64,000 bases of DNA from Paracoccus alcaliphilus (GCF_028553725.1 NZ_CP067124.1:1002001-1066000), one strand, 5' to 3'. Counted from the first letter of the stretch, positions 38,352-47,626 are shown. The notes: generated from the sequence alone by a model not told the origin. Translations and numbers: made by a program.

Positions 38352-38998
38352 GCGGGCCTGAAAACCGCCGCCCTCTGGCCAGCCGCCAGACCGGCTGGGC
38401 CGCGACTGTGACCCGTTGGCTGGCAGGAACGGCGGTTACGCCCAACCAGATTTCGCAGGCGGGGATGATCGCGGCGTTGCTGGCCGGGGCGGCCTTCTGG
38501 GCGTCGGGCAGCGTCGGGGGTGGCGCGCGCGTGGCGCTGCTGATCGCGGCGGGGTTGTTGGTGCAGCTGCGGCTGCTGTGCAACCTGTTCGATGGCATGG
38601 TCGCCATCGAGGCCGGACGCAGTGCCCCCGATGGCGGCTTCTGGAATGAATTTCCCGACCGGGTGTCGGACCTGCTGATCCTGATGGGGGCGGCGCTGGC
38701 GGTGGGCGAACCCGCACTGGGTTGGGCGGCGGCCGGCATGGCCTTTCTGACCGCATATTTGCGCGAACTGGGCGTGAATTGCGGCGCGGGCGCGGATTTC
38801 AGCGGGCCGATGGCAAAACAGCACCGCATGGCGGTGATGACGGCGGCGGCGGGTCTGTCGATATTCGAGCCCCTTGCGGGCTGGCACGGACAGGTTCTGA
38901 CGGCGGCGCTGTGGCTGGTGGCGATTGGCGCGGCGTTTACGGTTCTGCGCCGGGCGGTGCGGCTGGTGCGGGTTCTGCGGGCGGGCCGGGGCGGTTGA
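38348..38998 (+). CDS. CDP-alcohol phosphatidyltransferase family protein
   Basis: 216 aa membrane enzyme. Motif region NLFDGMVAIEAG..DGGFWNEFPDRVSD follows the DG(x)2A..G(x)3N(x)3D(x)3D layout; the canonical third Asp is Asn, as in a known subfamily, so I do not treat it as inactivating. It displaces CMP from CDP-diacylglycerol with an alcohol (glycerol phosphate, serine, inositol, choline) not deducible from sequence. Last of the cassette; its 3' end overlaps the convergent LysR gene by 62 nt. Confidence 0.85.
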   Translation: MSGPENRRPLASRQTGWAATVTRWLAGTAVTPNQISQAGMIAALLAGAAFWASGSVGGGARVALLIAAGLLVQLRLLCNLFDGMVAIEAGRSAPDGGFWNEFPDRVSDLLILMGAALAVGEPALGWAAAGMAFLTAYLRELGVNCGAGADFSGPMAKQHRMAVMTAAAGLSIFEPLAGWHGQVLTAALWLVAIGAAFTVLRRAVRLVRVLRAGRGG

Positions 38999-39881
38999 GG
39001 ATCGCCTCGCGTTCGCGCAGGCTGTCGGTCAGAAAACCGATCACGGCGGATTCGCGGCGCATATGGCGTATGTCGCGATGGCAGGTCATCCAGTAGCTGC
39101 GTTGCAGGCGGACCTGATCGGGCAGCACGATTTGCAGGTCGGAATGGCGGTTGGCGATGTAATGGGGCAGCACGCACAGCCCCAGCCCGCTGCGCGTCGC
39201 AGCCAGCTGGTTGAAGATGCTGGAGCTTTTGATAACCGGCCGGATCGCCGGATGGATCTCGCCCAGATAGTCCAGCCCCGGCGCGACGATCATTTCCTCG
39301 ATATAGCCGATGAAGCGGTGGCCGGGCAGGTCGTCGCGGCTGCGGATCATGGTGTTCTGACGCAGATATTCGCGCGAGGCAAAGATATGCAGCGTGTAAT
39401 TCACCATCTTTTCCGACCGATAGGGGCCACTGGTCAGCGGGTCCAGCGTGACCGACAGTTCCGCCTCTCGCCGCGACAGGGACAGGATCTGCGTCATTGT
39501 CATCAGTTCCAGCGAGATCAGCGGAAAGCGGAGGGTGAATTCGGGCAGCAGCCGGGTTGAAAAGAAGGTGCCGAAGCCTTCGGGCACCGCCAGCCGCAGC
39601 GGGCGGGACTGGCCCCATGTGCTGCTTTGATCGACGGGGATGCGCAGGGCGGCCTCTTCCATGCGCTCGGCGGTCTCGATCAGGCGGCGCCCGGCGGCGG
39701 TGGGCTCATATCCGCGGGGGTTGCGCTCGAACAGGCGCAGTTTCAGCGCCCGTTCCAGCCGGTCGATCCGACGCGACACCGTCACATGCGACGTGCCCAG
39801 CCTGCGCGCTGCGCGCGACAACTGACCGTCACGCGCAACCGCAAGAAAGAAATGAAGGTCGTCCCAGCTGAAATCGGCCAT
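38937..39881 (-). CDS. LysR-family transcriptional regulator
   Basis: 314 aa. N-terminal wHTH (WDDLHFFLAVARDGQLSRAARRLGTS, VSRRIDRLERAL) and C-terminal effector domain (about 90-295). The last 20 residues are an Ala/Pro tail that overlaps the CDP-alcohol phosphatidyltransferase gene by 62 nt tail to tail. It is divergent from the branched-chain-type transporter at 40079, with a 197-bp intergenic space, so it is the likely regulator of that operon. Effector unknown. Confidence 0.9.
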   Translation of the reverse strand: MADFSWDDLHFFLAVARDGQLSRAARRLGTSHVTVSRRIDRLERALKLRLFERNPRGYEPTAAGRRLIETAERMEEAALRIPVDQSSTWGQSRPLRLAVPEGFGTFFSTRLLPEFTLRFPLISLELMTMTQILSLSRREAELSVTLDPLTSGPYRSEKMVNYTLHIFASREYLRQNTMIRSRDDLPGHRFIGYIEEMIVAPGLDYLGEIHPAIRPVIKSSSIFNQLAATRSGLGLCVLPHYIANRHSDLQIVLPDQVRLQRSYWMTCHRDIRHMRRESAVIGFLTDSLREREAILNRPGPPAEPAPAAPPGAEP

Positions 39882-40078
39882 ATCTGTTCGAAAATGTACA
39901 GAACCTGTAAGAAATTAATCAGCTCTGAACGCTTGTGTCAAACTGGGAATGGGTTCATCCTTTCGTCATGCCCGGCAGGCCAGAGGAGACCTTCCGGGAC
40001 ATCAAGAGATATCCGGCTGTCTGTCACCGGCGCATCAGATGCCGGACGCGGGCTGCCCACCCCAGGGAGGAAACCTGA

Positions 40079-41281
40079 ATGCGCAAGTTGCTTCTGTCCA
40101 CGGTCTCGCTTGGCCTGCTGGCCGCCCCGGCGCTGGCCGAGATTTCCGATGGCAAGGTCAAGATCGGCATTCTGAACGACCAGTCCGGCGTCTATGCCGA
40201 TTTCGGCGGGCGCTATTCCTATGAGGCCGCGCGGATGGCGGTCGAGGATTTCGGCGGCACGGTTCTGGATGCACCCATCGAGGTCATCACCGCCGATCAC
40301 CAGAACAAGCCCGACATCGCCTCGAACATCGCCCGGCAATGGTATGACACCGAGCAGGTGGACACGATCATGGAGCTGACCACCTCGTCGGTGGGTCTGG
40401 CGGTGCAGGCGCTGAGCCAGGAAAAGCAGAAGATCACCATCAATACCGGCGCGGCGACGACGGAACTGACCGGCGAGCAATGTTCGCCCTATGGGTTCCA
40501 CTGGGCCTATGACACCCATGCGCTGGCCGTGGGCACCGGCGGCGCGCTGGTGAAGGAAGGCGGCGACAGCTGGTATTTCCTGACCGCCGATTACGCCTTT
40601 GGTTATTCGCTGGAAGAAAATACCGGCGATTTCGTCAAGTCGCAGGGCGGTGAAGTGGTCGGCGCGGTGCGTCACCCGCTGGCCACCACGGATTATTCGT
40701 CATTCCTGTTGCAGGCGCAGGCCTCGGGCGCGAAGGTGATCGGGCTGGCCAATGCTGGTGCCGATACCCAGAACGCCATCAAGCAGGCGGCGGAATTCGG
40801 CATCACGCAGGGCGGTCAGCGTCTGGCGGCGCTGCTGTTCACGCTGGCCGAGGTGCATGGCATCGGCCCCGAGGCGGCGCAGGGCCTGACCCTGACCGAA
40901 AGCTTCTATTGGAACCGCACTCCGGAATCGCGCGAATTCGCGGAACGCTTCAAGGAACGTGCGGGGGTGATGCCGAACATGGTTCATGCGGGCACCTATT
41001 CCGCCGTGACCTCTTACCTGAAGGCGATCGAGGCGGCGGGCACCGACGAGACCGAAGCCGTCGCCGCCAAGCTGCACGAACTGCCGGTCGAGGATTTCTT
41101 TGCCGAAAGCGGCAAGGTCGCGCCGAATGGGCGGATGATCTCGGATGTCTATCTGCTGGAGGTGAAGGCCCCGGGCGACATCACCGAGGAATGGGACTAT
41201 TTCAACGTGCTGGCGACCATCCCCGGTGACGAGGCCTATCTTGATCCTGCGGCCAGCGGCTGTTCGCTGGTTGGCGGTTGA
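40079..41281 (+). CDS. Branched-chain amino-acid-type ABC transporter substrate-binding protein
   Basis: 400 aa periplasmic type I binding protein (LivK/UrtA superfamily). Signal peptide 1-20 (MRKLLLSTVSLGLLAAPALA/E); then KVKIGILNDQSGVYADFGG and VITADHQNKPDIASNIARQW. Strong GGAGGAAACCTGAATG start. It leads binding protein, two ATPases, two permeases and a GMC oxidoreductase. The downstream oxidoreductase suggests the substrate may be an alcohol or related compound rather than an amino acid; this is inference. Confidence 0.92.
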   Translation: MRKLLLSTVSLGLLAAPALAEISDGKVKIGILNDQSGVYADFGGRYSYEAARMAVEDFGGTVLDAPIEVITADHQNKPDIASNIARQWYDTEQVDTIMELTTSSVGLAVQALSQEKQKITINTGAATTELTGEQCSPYGFHWAYDTHALAVGTGGALVKEGGDSWYFLTADYAFGYSLEENTGDFVKSQGGEVVGAVRHPLATTDYSSFLLQAQASGAKVIGLANAGADTQNAIKQAAEFGITQGGQRLAALLFTLAEVHGIGPEAAQGLTLTESFYWNRTPESREFAERFKERAGVMPNMVHAGTYSAVTSYLKAIEAAGTDETEAVAAKLHELPVEDFFAESGKVAPNGRMISDVYLLEVKAPGDITEEWDYFNVLATIPGDEAYLDPAASGCSLVGG

Positions 41282-41291
41282 AGGCGGGGCG

Positions 41292-42068
41292 ATGACGGCT
41301 TCTGCGGCTGCACAGTCCGGTCCGCGGGTGGTTCTGACCGCCCGCGGTCTGGGCAAGGATTTCGCCGGGTTCAAGGCGGTGAACAATGTCGATCTGGATG
41401 TGCGCCACGCGCAGATCCATGCGCTGATCGGGCCGAACGGCGCCGGCAAGACGACGGTGTTCAACCTGCTGACCAAGTTCCTGCAACCCACGCGGGGCCG
41501 GATCGAACTGCTGGGCACCGACATCACCCGCACGAAGCCCGACAAGGTGGCGCGGATGGGGCTGGTGCGGTCGTTCCAGATCTCGGCGGTGTTTCCGCAT
41601 CTGACGGTGCTGGAAAACGTCCGCGTCGCCTTGCAGCGGCCCGGCGGGCTGTCAACGCAGTTCTGGCGGCCGCTGTCCTCGCTGGACCGGCTGAACGGCC
41701 GCGCCGATCAGCTGATCGACGATCTGGGGCTGTCTGAATACCGCGATGCCCGCGCCGCCGACCTGTCCTATGGCCGCAAGCGGGTGCTGGAGATCGCCAC
41801 CACCCTGGCGCTGGAGCCGCAGGTGCTGCTGCTGGACGAGCCGATGGCCGGCATGGGCCAGGAGGACGTGCGCATGGTCGCGGGCATTATCCGCGACGTG
41901 GCGCAGGACCGCGCCGTGCTGATGGTCGAGCATAACCTGAACGTGGTCGCCGATATCTGCGACCATGTCACCGTGCTGCAACGCGGAGAGATCATCGCCA
42001 GCGGCGATTACGCCCGGGTCTCGGCCGATCCGCGGGTGCGCACCGCCTATATGGGAAATGAGGAATGA
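41292..42068 (+). CDS. ABC transporter ATP-binding protein (LivG-type)
   Basis: 258 aa. Walker [10 protein letters not shown] (47-55), signature-like LSYGRKRVLEIATTLA, and Walker B VLLLDEPMAGMG; the C-terminal VEHNLNVVADICDHVTVLQRG is typical of LivG. I chose ATG 41292, 11 nt after the binding-protein stop; the longer frame begins inside the previous gene. The stop overlaps the LivF-type start by 4 nt. Confidence 0.92.
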   Translation: MTASAAAQSGPRVVLTARGLGKDFAGFKAVNNVDLDVRHAQIHALIGPNGAGKTTVFNLLTKFLQPTRGRIELLGTDITRTKPDKVARMGLVRSFQISAVFPHLTVLENVRVALQRPGGLSTQFWRPLSSLDRLNGRADQLIDDLGLSEYRDARAADLSYGRKRVLEIATTLALEPQVLLLDEPMAGMGQEDVRMVAGIIRDVAQDRAVLMVEHNLNVVADICDHVTVLQRGEIIASGDYARVSADPRVRTAYMGNEE

Positions 42069-42769
42069 ACGCGCCGCTTCTGGACGTGGCCGGGCTGCAG
42101 GCCTGGTATGGCGAAAGCCATGTGCTGCATGGCGTCGATCTGCATGTCGATGAAGGCGAGATGATCTGCATCCTGGGCCGCAACGGCATGGGCAAGACCA
42201 CCACCCTGCGCACGATCATGGGGATCCTGCGCAAGCGTCAGGGCCGGATCACCTTTGCCGGGCGGGACATGATGTCGCTGCCGCTGCACAGGACCGCCCG
42301 CACCGGGCTGGGCTTCGTGCCCGAGGAACGCGGCATCTTCGCGACGCTCTCGGTCGAGGAGAACCTGCTGCTGCCGCCGAAGGTGGCCGAGGGCGGGATG
42401 TCTGTGGCCGAGATCTATGAGCTGTTTCCGAACCTGTCGGAACGGCGCAATTCGCAGGGCACCAAGCTGTCGGGGGGCGAACAGCAGATGCTGGCGATGG
42501 CGCGGATCCTGCGCACCGGCGCGCGCTGCCTGCTGCTGGACGAGCCGACCGAGGGTCTGGCCCCGGTCATCATCAACGCCATCGGCGACGTGCTGCGCAA
42601 GCTGAAGGGACGCGGCATGACCGTGGTGCTGGTGGAACAGAACTTCCGTTTCGCCGCCAAGGTCGCGGACCGCTTCTATCTGATGGATCACGGGCGGATG
42701 GCGGCCGAGTTTCCGGTCTCGGACCTGCCGGCGCAGATGGACATGCTGCATCGGGAACTGGGGGTGTGA
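42065..42769 (+). CDS. ABC transporter ATP-binding protein (LivF-type)
   Basis: 234 aa. Walker A GRNGMGKTT (38-46), signature LSGGEQQMLAMARIL, Walker B LLLDEPTEGLAP. AWYGESHVLHGVDL at the N-terminus is characteristic of LivF. Coupled by ATGA overlap to the LivG-type gene and one nt before the permease. Forms the second ATPase subunit of the heterodimeric importer. Confidence 0.93.
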   Translation: MNAPLLDVAGLQAWYGESHVLHGVDLHVDEGEMICILGRNGMGKTTTLRTIMGILRKRQGRITFAGRDMMSLPLHRTARTGLGFVPEERGIFATLSVEENLLLPPKVAEGGMSVAEIYELFPNLSERRNSQGTKLSGGEQQMLAMARILRTGARCLLLDEPTEGLAPVIINAIGDVLRKLKGRGMTVVLVEQNFRFAAKVADRFYLMDHGRMAAEFPVSDLPAQMDMLHRELGV

Positions 42770-42770
42770 C

Positions 42771-43658
42771 ATGACGATGATCTTCGGCATTCCGGTTCAG
42801 GCCCTGATGGGACAGCTGCTGGTCGGGCTGATCAACGGGTCCTTCTATGCGCTGCTGAGCCTTGGCCTTGCGGTCATCTTCGGCCTGCTTCGGGTGATCA
42901 ACTTCGCCCATGGCGCGCAATACATGCTGGGCGCCTTTACCGCGCTGCTGCTGCTGACGGTGGGGGGCGTGAACTACTGGTTCGCGCTGATCCTGGCGCC
43001 GCTGCTGGTGGGCCTGTTCGGGGCCATCGTGGAACGCACCATGCTGTCGCGGCTCTATAAGCTGGACCACCTTTACGGGCTGCTGTTCACCTTCGGGCTG
43101 GCTTTGGCGATCGAGGGGACGTTCCGTTACTTCTATGGCGCCTCGGGCAAGCCCTATGCGGCGCCGGGGGCGCTGACCGGGGCGGTCAATCTGGGCTTCA
43201 TGTTCCTGCCGATCTATCGCGGCTGGGTGGTGGTGGCCTCGATGGTGGTCTGTTTCGCGGTCTGGTTCATGATCGAGAAGACCCGGCTGGGCGCCTATTT
43301 GCGCGCCGCGACCGAGAACCCGGTGCTGGTCCAGAGCTTCGGCATCAACGTGCCCTTGCTGCTGACGCTGACCTATGCGCTTGGCGCCGGGCTGGCGGGT
43401 TTCGCGGGGGTGCTGGCGGCGCCGGTCTATCAGGTCAGCCCGCTGATGGGGTCGAACCTGATCATCATCGTCTTCGCGGTGGTGGTGGTCGGCGGCATGG
43501 GCTCGATCCTCGGCGCCATCGTTACCGGCTATATGCTGGGCGTGGTCGAGGGGCTGACCAAGGTCTTCTATCCCGAGGCCTCGAATATCGTGATCTTCGT
43601 CATCATGGCGATCGTGCTGATCCTGCGCCCCGCGGGCCTTTTCGGAAAGGATGTGTGA
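42771..43658 (+). CDS. ABC transporter permease (LivH-type)
   Basis: 295 aa inner-membrane permease with about eight helices. GLINGSFYALLSLGLAVIFGLLRVINFAHG is the LivH family N-terminus; TENPVLVQSFGINVPLLLT and the EAA-like loop near residue 185 contact the ATPase. It starts one nt after LivF-type and its stop overlaps the start region of the LivM-type gene. Confidence 0.92.
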   Translation: MTMIFGIPVQALMGQLLVGLINGSFYALLSLGLAVIFGLLRVINFAHGAQYMLGAFTALLLLTVGGVNYWFALILAPLLVGLFGAIVERTMLSRLYKLDHLYGLLFTFGLALAIEGTFRYFYGASGKPYAAPGALTGAVNLGFMFLPIYRGWVVVASMVVCFAVWFMIEKTRLGAYLRAATENPVLVQSFGINVPLLLTLTYALGAGLAGFAGVLAAPVYQVSPLMGSNLIIIVFAVVVVGGMGSILGAIVTGYMLGVVEGLTKVFYPEASNIVIFVIMAIVLILRPAGLFGKDV

Positions 43659-43659
43659 C

Positions 43660-44652
43660 ATGGCAGGCAATTCCCAGGCTGTCACCACCGGGGCCGTCCA
43701 TGCGCGCTCCGGGCAGATCAGGATCGCCTTTCTGGCCGTCGCGCTGATCGCGCTGGTGCTGGCGCCGCAGTTTCTCTATCCGATCTTCCTGATGAAGCTG
43801 TTGTGCTTCGGCCTGTTCGCGGCGGCCTTCAACCTGCTGCTGGGCTATACCGGCCTGCTGTCCTTCGGCCATGCGACCTTCTTTGGCGGGGCGGCCTATT
43901 TCACCGCCCATGCGGTCAAGGTCTGGGGCTGGTCGCCCGAGGCGGGGATCCTGCTGGGCGTTCTTGGCGCGGCGGCGCTGGGGCTGGTGATGGGGGCCAT
44001 CGCGATCCGCCGTCAGGGGATCTATTTCGCGATGATCACGCTGGCCTTGTCGCAGATGTTCTTCTTCTTCTGCCTGCAGGCCGGCTTTACCCATGGCGAG
44101 GATGGCATCCAGTCGGTGCCGCGCGGGCGGCTGTTCGGGATCATCAACCTGAACGACACGATGAACATGTATTTCTTCGTGCTGGCGGTGTTCATCATCG
44201 GGCTGCTGATCATCTGGCGCTTCATCAATTCGCCCTTCGGGATGATCCTGAAATCGATCCGCGAGAACGAGCAACGCGCGATCTCGCTTGGCTATTCGGT
44301 CAGCCGCTACAAGCTGGGGGCCTTCGTGATGTCGGCGGCGCTGACCGGGCTGGCGGGGGGCGTCAAGGCGCTGGTCTTTCAGTTCGCGACGCTGACCGAC
44401 GTGCAATGGCAGATGTCGGGCGAGGTGATCCTGATGACGCTTCTGGGTGGCATCGGCACGCTGACCGGCCCGGTCTTCGGCGCCGGCCTGGTGGTGACCT
44501 TGCAGAATTACCTCGCGACCTCGGATTTCCCGGTGACGATCATCACCGGCGTCGTCTTCATGGTCTGCGTGCTGCTGTTTCGCCGGGGACTGGTGGGCGA
44601 ATTCTTCGCCAGCAAAATCGGAAGAAAACTCGGCTTCCGGACAGACTCGTGA
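43660..44652 (+). CDS. ABC transporter permease (LivM-type)
   Basis: 330 aa, about ten helices. FNLLLGYTGLLSFGHATFFGGAAY and SIRENEQRAISLGYSVSRYK (EAA-loop-like) are diagnostic of LivM. Start ATG at 43660 (MAGNSQAVTTG), 1 nt after the LivH-type stop; two upstream in-frame codons begin at GTG. Pairs with the LivH-type permease. Followed after 60 bp by the GMC oxidoreductase. Confidence 0.92.
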   Translation: MAGNSQAVTTGAVHARSGQIRIAFLAVALIALVLAPQFLYPIFLMKLLCFGLFAAAFNLLLGYTGLLSFGHATFFGGAAYFTAHAVKVWGWSPEAGILLGVLGAAALGLVMGAIAIRRQGIYFAMITLALSQMFFFFCLQAGFTHGEDGIQSVPRGRLFGIINLNDTMNMYFFVLAVFIIGLLIIWRFINSPFGMILKSIRENEQRAISLGYSVSRYKLGAFVMSAALTGLAGGVKALVFQFATLTDVQWQMSGEVILMTLLGGIGTLTGPVFGAGLVVTLQNYLATSDFPVTIITGVVFMVCVLLFRRGLVGEFFASKIGRKLGFRTDS

Positions 44653-44712
44653 AAATAAAAAACTGAGCGGAAAAAAGGCCGCAACCGGCCCGGTCCTGCG
44701 TGGAGTGTTGCT

Positions 44713-46311
44713 ATGGAAAGCTATGATTACATCGTGATCGGGGCGGGCAGCGCGGGTTGTGTGCTGGCCAATCGTCTGTCCGCCGATCCGGCCACGCGGG
44801 TGCTGCTGCTGGAGGCGGGCGGGCGCGACAATTACCACTGGATCCATATCCCGGTCGGCTATCTCTATTGCATCGGCAATCCGCGCACCGACTGGGGTTT
44901 CCGGACCGAGCCAGAGCCGGGGCTGAACGGCCGGGAGCTTGGCTATCCGCGCGGTCGGGTGCTGGGCGGTTGTTCGTCGATCAACGGCATGATCTATATG
45001 CGCGGGCAGGCGGCGGATTACGATCACTGGCGGCAGCTGGGCTGCACCGGCTGGGGCTGGGACGACGTGTTGCCGCTGTTCAAGGCGCAAGAGGATCACT
45101 ATCGCGGTGCATCCGACGCCCATGGCGCGGGCGGTGAATGGCGGGTGGAAAAGGCCCGCGTGCGATGGGCGGTGCTGGATGCCTTTCTGGATGCGGCCGA
45201 GCAGGCGGGCATCCCGCGCACCGAGGATTTCAACAAGGGCGACAACGAAGGCGGCGGCTATTTCGATGTGAACCAGCGCTCGGGCATCCGCTGGAACACC
45301 GCCAAGGCCTTTCTGCGCCCCGCGCGCGCACGCCCCAACCTGCGCATCCTGACCGGCGCGCAGGCCGAGCGGCTGGTCATCGAGGAAGGCGAGGTTCGCG
45401 GCGTCGTCTTCCATCACGAGGGAAGCCGCAAACAGGTCCGCGCCACCCGCGAAACCGTCCTGTCGGCCGGTGCCATCGGCTCTCCGCATCTGTTGGAGCT
45501 GTCGGGCATCGGCCGGGGCGAGGTCTTGCAGGCAGCGGGCATCACCCCGCAGGTCGAGGTGCCGGGCGTGGGCGAGAACCTGCAGGACCATCTGCAATTG
45601 CGGCTGGTCTATAAGGTCACCGGCGTGCCGACGCTGAACGAAAAGGCCTCGCGACTGATGGGCAAGGCGGCGATCGGGCTGGAATATCTGCTGAAACGCT
45701 CGGGCCCGATGTCGATGGCGCCCAGTCAGGTGGGGATCTTCACCCGCTCTGGCCCCGACAAGGCGACGGCGGATCTGGAGTTTCACGTCCAGCCGGTCAG
45801 TCTGGACAAGTTCGGCGACCCGGTTCACCCGTTTCCGGCGATGACCGCCTCGGTCTGCAACCTGCGGCCCGAAAGCCGGGGCTCGGTCCATGTGAAGGGC
45901 CCGGATTTCCGCGCCCATCCGGCGATCCGCCCGAATTATCTGTCCACGCCGGGCGACCGGCAGGTGGCGGCCAGCGCCATCCGGCTGGCCCGCAATATCG
46001 CCGCGCAACCGGCTTTTGCCTGTTTCGATCCGCAGGAATATCTGCCCGGCCCCGCCTTCCAGACCGAGGAAGAGCTGATCTCGGCCGCGGGCAATATCGG
46101 CACCACGATCTTTCACCCGGTCGGTACCTGCCGGATGGGCACGGACGATCAGGCGGTGGTCGATCCCCGGCTGCGTTTCCGCGCGCTGGGGCGATTACGC
46201 ATCGTCGATGCTTCGGTAATGCCGACGATTACCAGCGGCAACACCAATTCACCCACCATCATGATCGCGGAAAAGGCGTCGCGGATGATGCTGGAGGACG
46301 CCAGACCCTGA
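44713..46311 (+). CDS. GMC-family FAD oxidoreductase (choline/alcohol dehydrogenase-like)
   Basis: 532 aa. FAD dinucleotide loop IVIGAGSAGCVLANRL (7-22), GMC signature 1 PRGRVLGGCSSINGMIY, and the active-site His (about 467, FHPVGTCRMG) with the second Asn/His segment SGNTNSPT. Related to choline dehydrogenase and polyethylene-glycol/alcohol dehydrogenases, all membrane-linked electron donors to quinones. The upstream ABC importer and divergent LysR suggest it oxidises the imported compound. Choline specificity is not established; no betaine aldehyde dehydrogenase is adjacent. Confidence 0.9.
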   Translation: MESYDYIVIGAGSAGCVLANRLSADPATRVLLLEAGGRDNYHWIHIPVGYLYCIGNPRTDWGFRTEPEPGLNGRELGYPRGRVLGGCSSINGMIYMRGQAADYDHWRQLGCTGWGWDDVLPLFKAQEDHYRGASDAHGAGGEWRVEKARVRWAVLDAFLDAAEQAGIPRTEDFNKGDNEGGGYFDVNQRSGIRWNTAKAFLRPARARPNLRILTGAQAERLVIEEGEVRGVVFHHEGSRKQVRATRETVLSAGAIGSPHLLELSGIGRGEVLQAAGITPQVEVPGVGENLQDHLQLRLVYKVTGVPTLNEKASRLMGKAAIGLEYLLKRSGPMSMAPSQVGIFTRSGPDKATADLEFHVQPVSLDKFGDPVHPFPAMTASVCNLRPESRGSVHVKGPDFRAHPAIRPNYLSTPGDRQVAASAIRLARNIAAQPAFACFDPQEYLPGPAFQTEEELISAAGNIGTTIFHPVGTCRMGTDDQAVVDPRLRFRALGRLRIVDASVMPTITSGNTNSPTIMIAEKASRMMLEDARP

Positions 46312-46358
46312 CGCGCCGGTTCATTGCTTCAGCCGTAAACGCTGGCATGGGTTTTGTA

Positions 46359-47054
46359 TTACTCCAAGCTTAAAATGTATTTGCGGATGGCGGCGGCGAT
46401 CAGGCCGGGAACTTCGGGGGCAAGCCCGATGGGATCAAGGCGCGCGCCGGTAAATCCGGCCTTGTCCAGCGCCGTGGGCAGGTCGTCCAGCACATGATCG
46501 GCTTGCAGGGCGAACAGCGGCAGGCTGACGGCGCGGCTCAGCCCCCGCGCGGCATCGGCGATGAACGGGGGCTGTTCAACAAAGCCGGTGACGGTGCGGG
46601 CGAAATGCGGCGCGATCTGGGCGGCCAGCGCCGAGGTGATGGTAAAGCTGGCCTGTGAACGCCCCGAGCCGTGGGCGGTCAGCAGCAGCGTGGTGTCCTT
46701 TGGCTGCCAGCCCTGGGCGATGGCGGCGGCATGGGCCTTGGCGACGATCAGGCCGGGCAGGGCGGGGTCGGTGCCGAAGGGGCGCAGGATGCGGGCGCGG
46801 GGGGCACCCGCCTGCACCAGACGGCGCGGCAGTTCGGTGCCGGTGAACCAGCCCTCGGCCATGAACATCGGATAGATCAGGCTGTCGTCATCCGCGACCG
46901 AGGCCAGTGCGCCGGGCATGGCCAGCGTCGCGCCGTGAACCGCGATGCCGGGATCCGCATGGGCGACGGTGGCCGCCAGAGCCTCTATGGCCTGCTGCTG
47001 CGGGCCGGGATCGCCGGGCTGTCCGTGCGAGACGATGACGGCGTTGCGGATCAT
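46359..47054 (-). CDS. CbiX-family chelatase-like protein
   Basis: 231 aa. Two chelatase-like halves, each with an HG motif: VIVSHGQPGD (N-terminal) and LLTAHGSGRSQ (about residue 127). Such CbiX proteins insert metal into sirohydrochlorin for siroheme or B12. It overlaps the upstream DUF4202 gene by 4 nt (ATGA). The stop of the GMC gene lies 47 bp away, convergent. The function is inferred from family; no other tetrapyrrole gene is nearby. Confidence 0.8.
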   Translation of the reverse strand: MIRNAVIVSHGQPGDPGPQQQAIEALAATVAHADPGIAVHGATLAMPGALASVADDDSLIYPMFMAEGWFTGTELPRRLVQAGAPRARILRPFGTDPALPGLIVAKAHAAAIAQGWQPKDTTLLLTAHGSGRSQASFTITSALAAQIAPHFARTVTGFVEQPPFIADAARGLSRAVSLPLFALQADHVLDDLPTALDKAGFTGARLDPIGLAPEVPGLIAAAIRKYILSLE

Positions 47055-47626
47055 GCGTCGCGGAAATATTGCGCAAAGACCGGCGGCATGGCGAAGTCCT
47101 GCAAGGCGCGGGCGCGGGCCGTGGCGGACATCTTGCGGGCGGTTTTCTCGATGATCCGCTCCATCCGGTCGTCGGGCTGTTCGGCGGCGAAATCGCCCAG
47201 ATACCAGCGGATGAAGGTGAAGCAGGCGACATCCTCCAGCGCCTGCACCTCGTCGTCGCGCTTGATGCCCTGTTTGGTCAGCATCCGGCGGGCGTGGTCG
47301 ATATCATCGGCATCATAGCCCGCGTCAGCCATGATCCCCGCCACCCGTTCGGCATGGCGGCGGCCCTGTTCCTGCCGCCATTGCAGATAGCCCGCCCGAT
47401 CCATCGGATAAGCGTTGCGCGGCAGCATCCAGCGCTCGATATGCTGGCCCCGGCAGGCGATGCGCAGCGGTTCCGAGGCGTCGGGATACAGAAGCTGCTG
47501 CTGATCGGTCATCCGCTGACCATAGAGCAACGCGGCGGGCTGGCCGTCCTCTTGCGTCGGGTCCTTGGCGTTGGCGGCGTCGATGGCCGCAAAAGCTGCG
47601 GGCAGGCCGGGGGCTGGCTGGGTCAT
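47051..47626 (-). CDS. DUF4202 domain protein
   Basis: 191 aa from the ATG at 47626 (MTQPAPGLPAAFAAID), helical, with AARIACRGQHIERWMLPR-type core (CRGQHIERW, RAGYLQWRQEQGRRHAE), matching the DUF4202 pattern. Its stop overlaps the CbiX start. DUF4202 is found near sulfur-assimilation and siroheme genes in other bacteria, as I recall; function not known. An upstream extension of the frame is antisense to NnrU and is ignored. Confidence 0.75.
   Translation of the reverse strand: MTQPAPGLPAAFAAIDAANAKDPTQEDGQPAALLYGQRMTDQQQLLYPDASEPLRIACRGQHIERWMLPRNAYPMDRAGYLQWRQEQGRRHAERVAGIMADAGYDADDIDHARRMLTKQGIKRDDEVQALEDVACFTFIRWYLGDFAAEQPDDRMERIIEKTARKMSATARARALQDFAMPPVFAQYFRDA

Noticed and set aside
44713..46311. 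Naming the GMC enzyme betA (choline dehydrogenase)
   Set aside because: The fold and motifs fit several GMC subfamilies and there is no betaine aldehyde dehydrogenase or betI beside it; specificity cannot be read from sequence.
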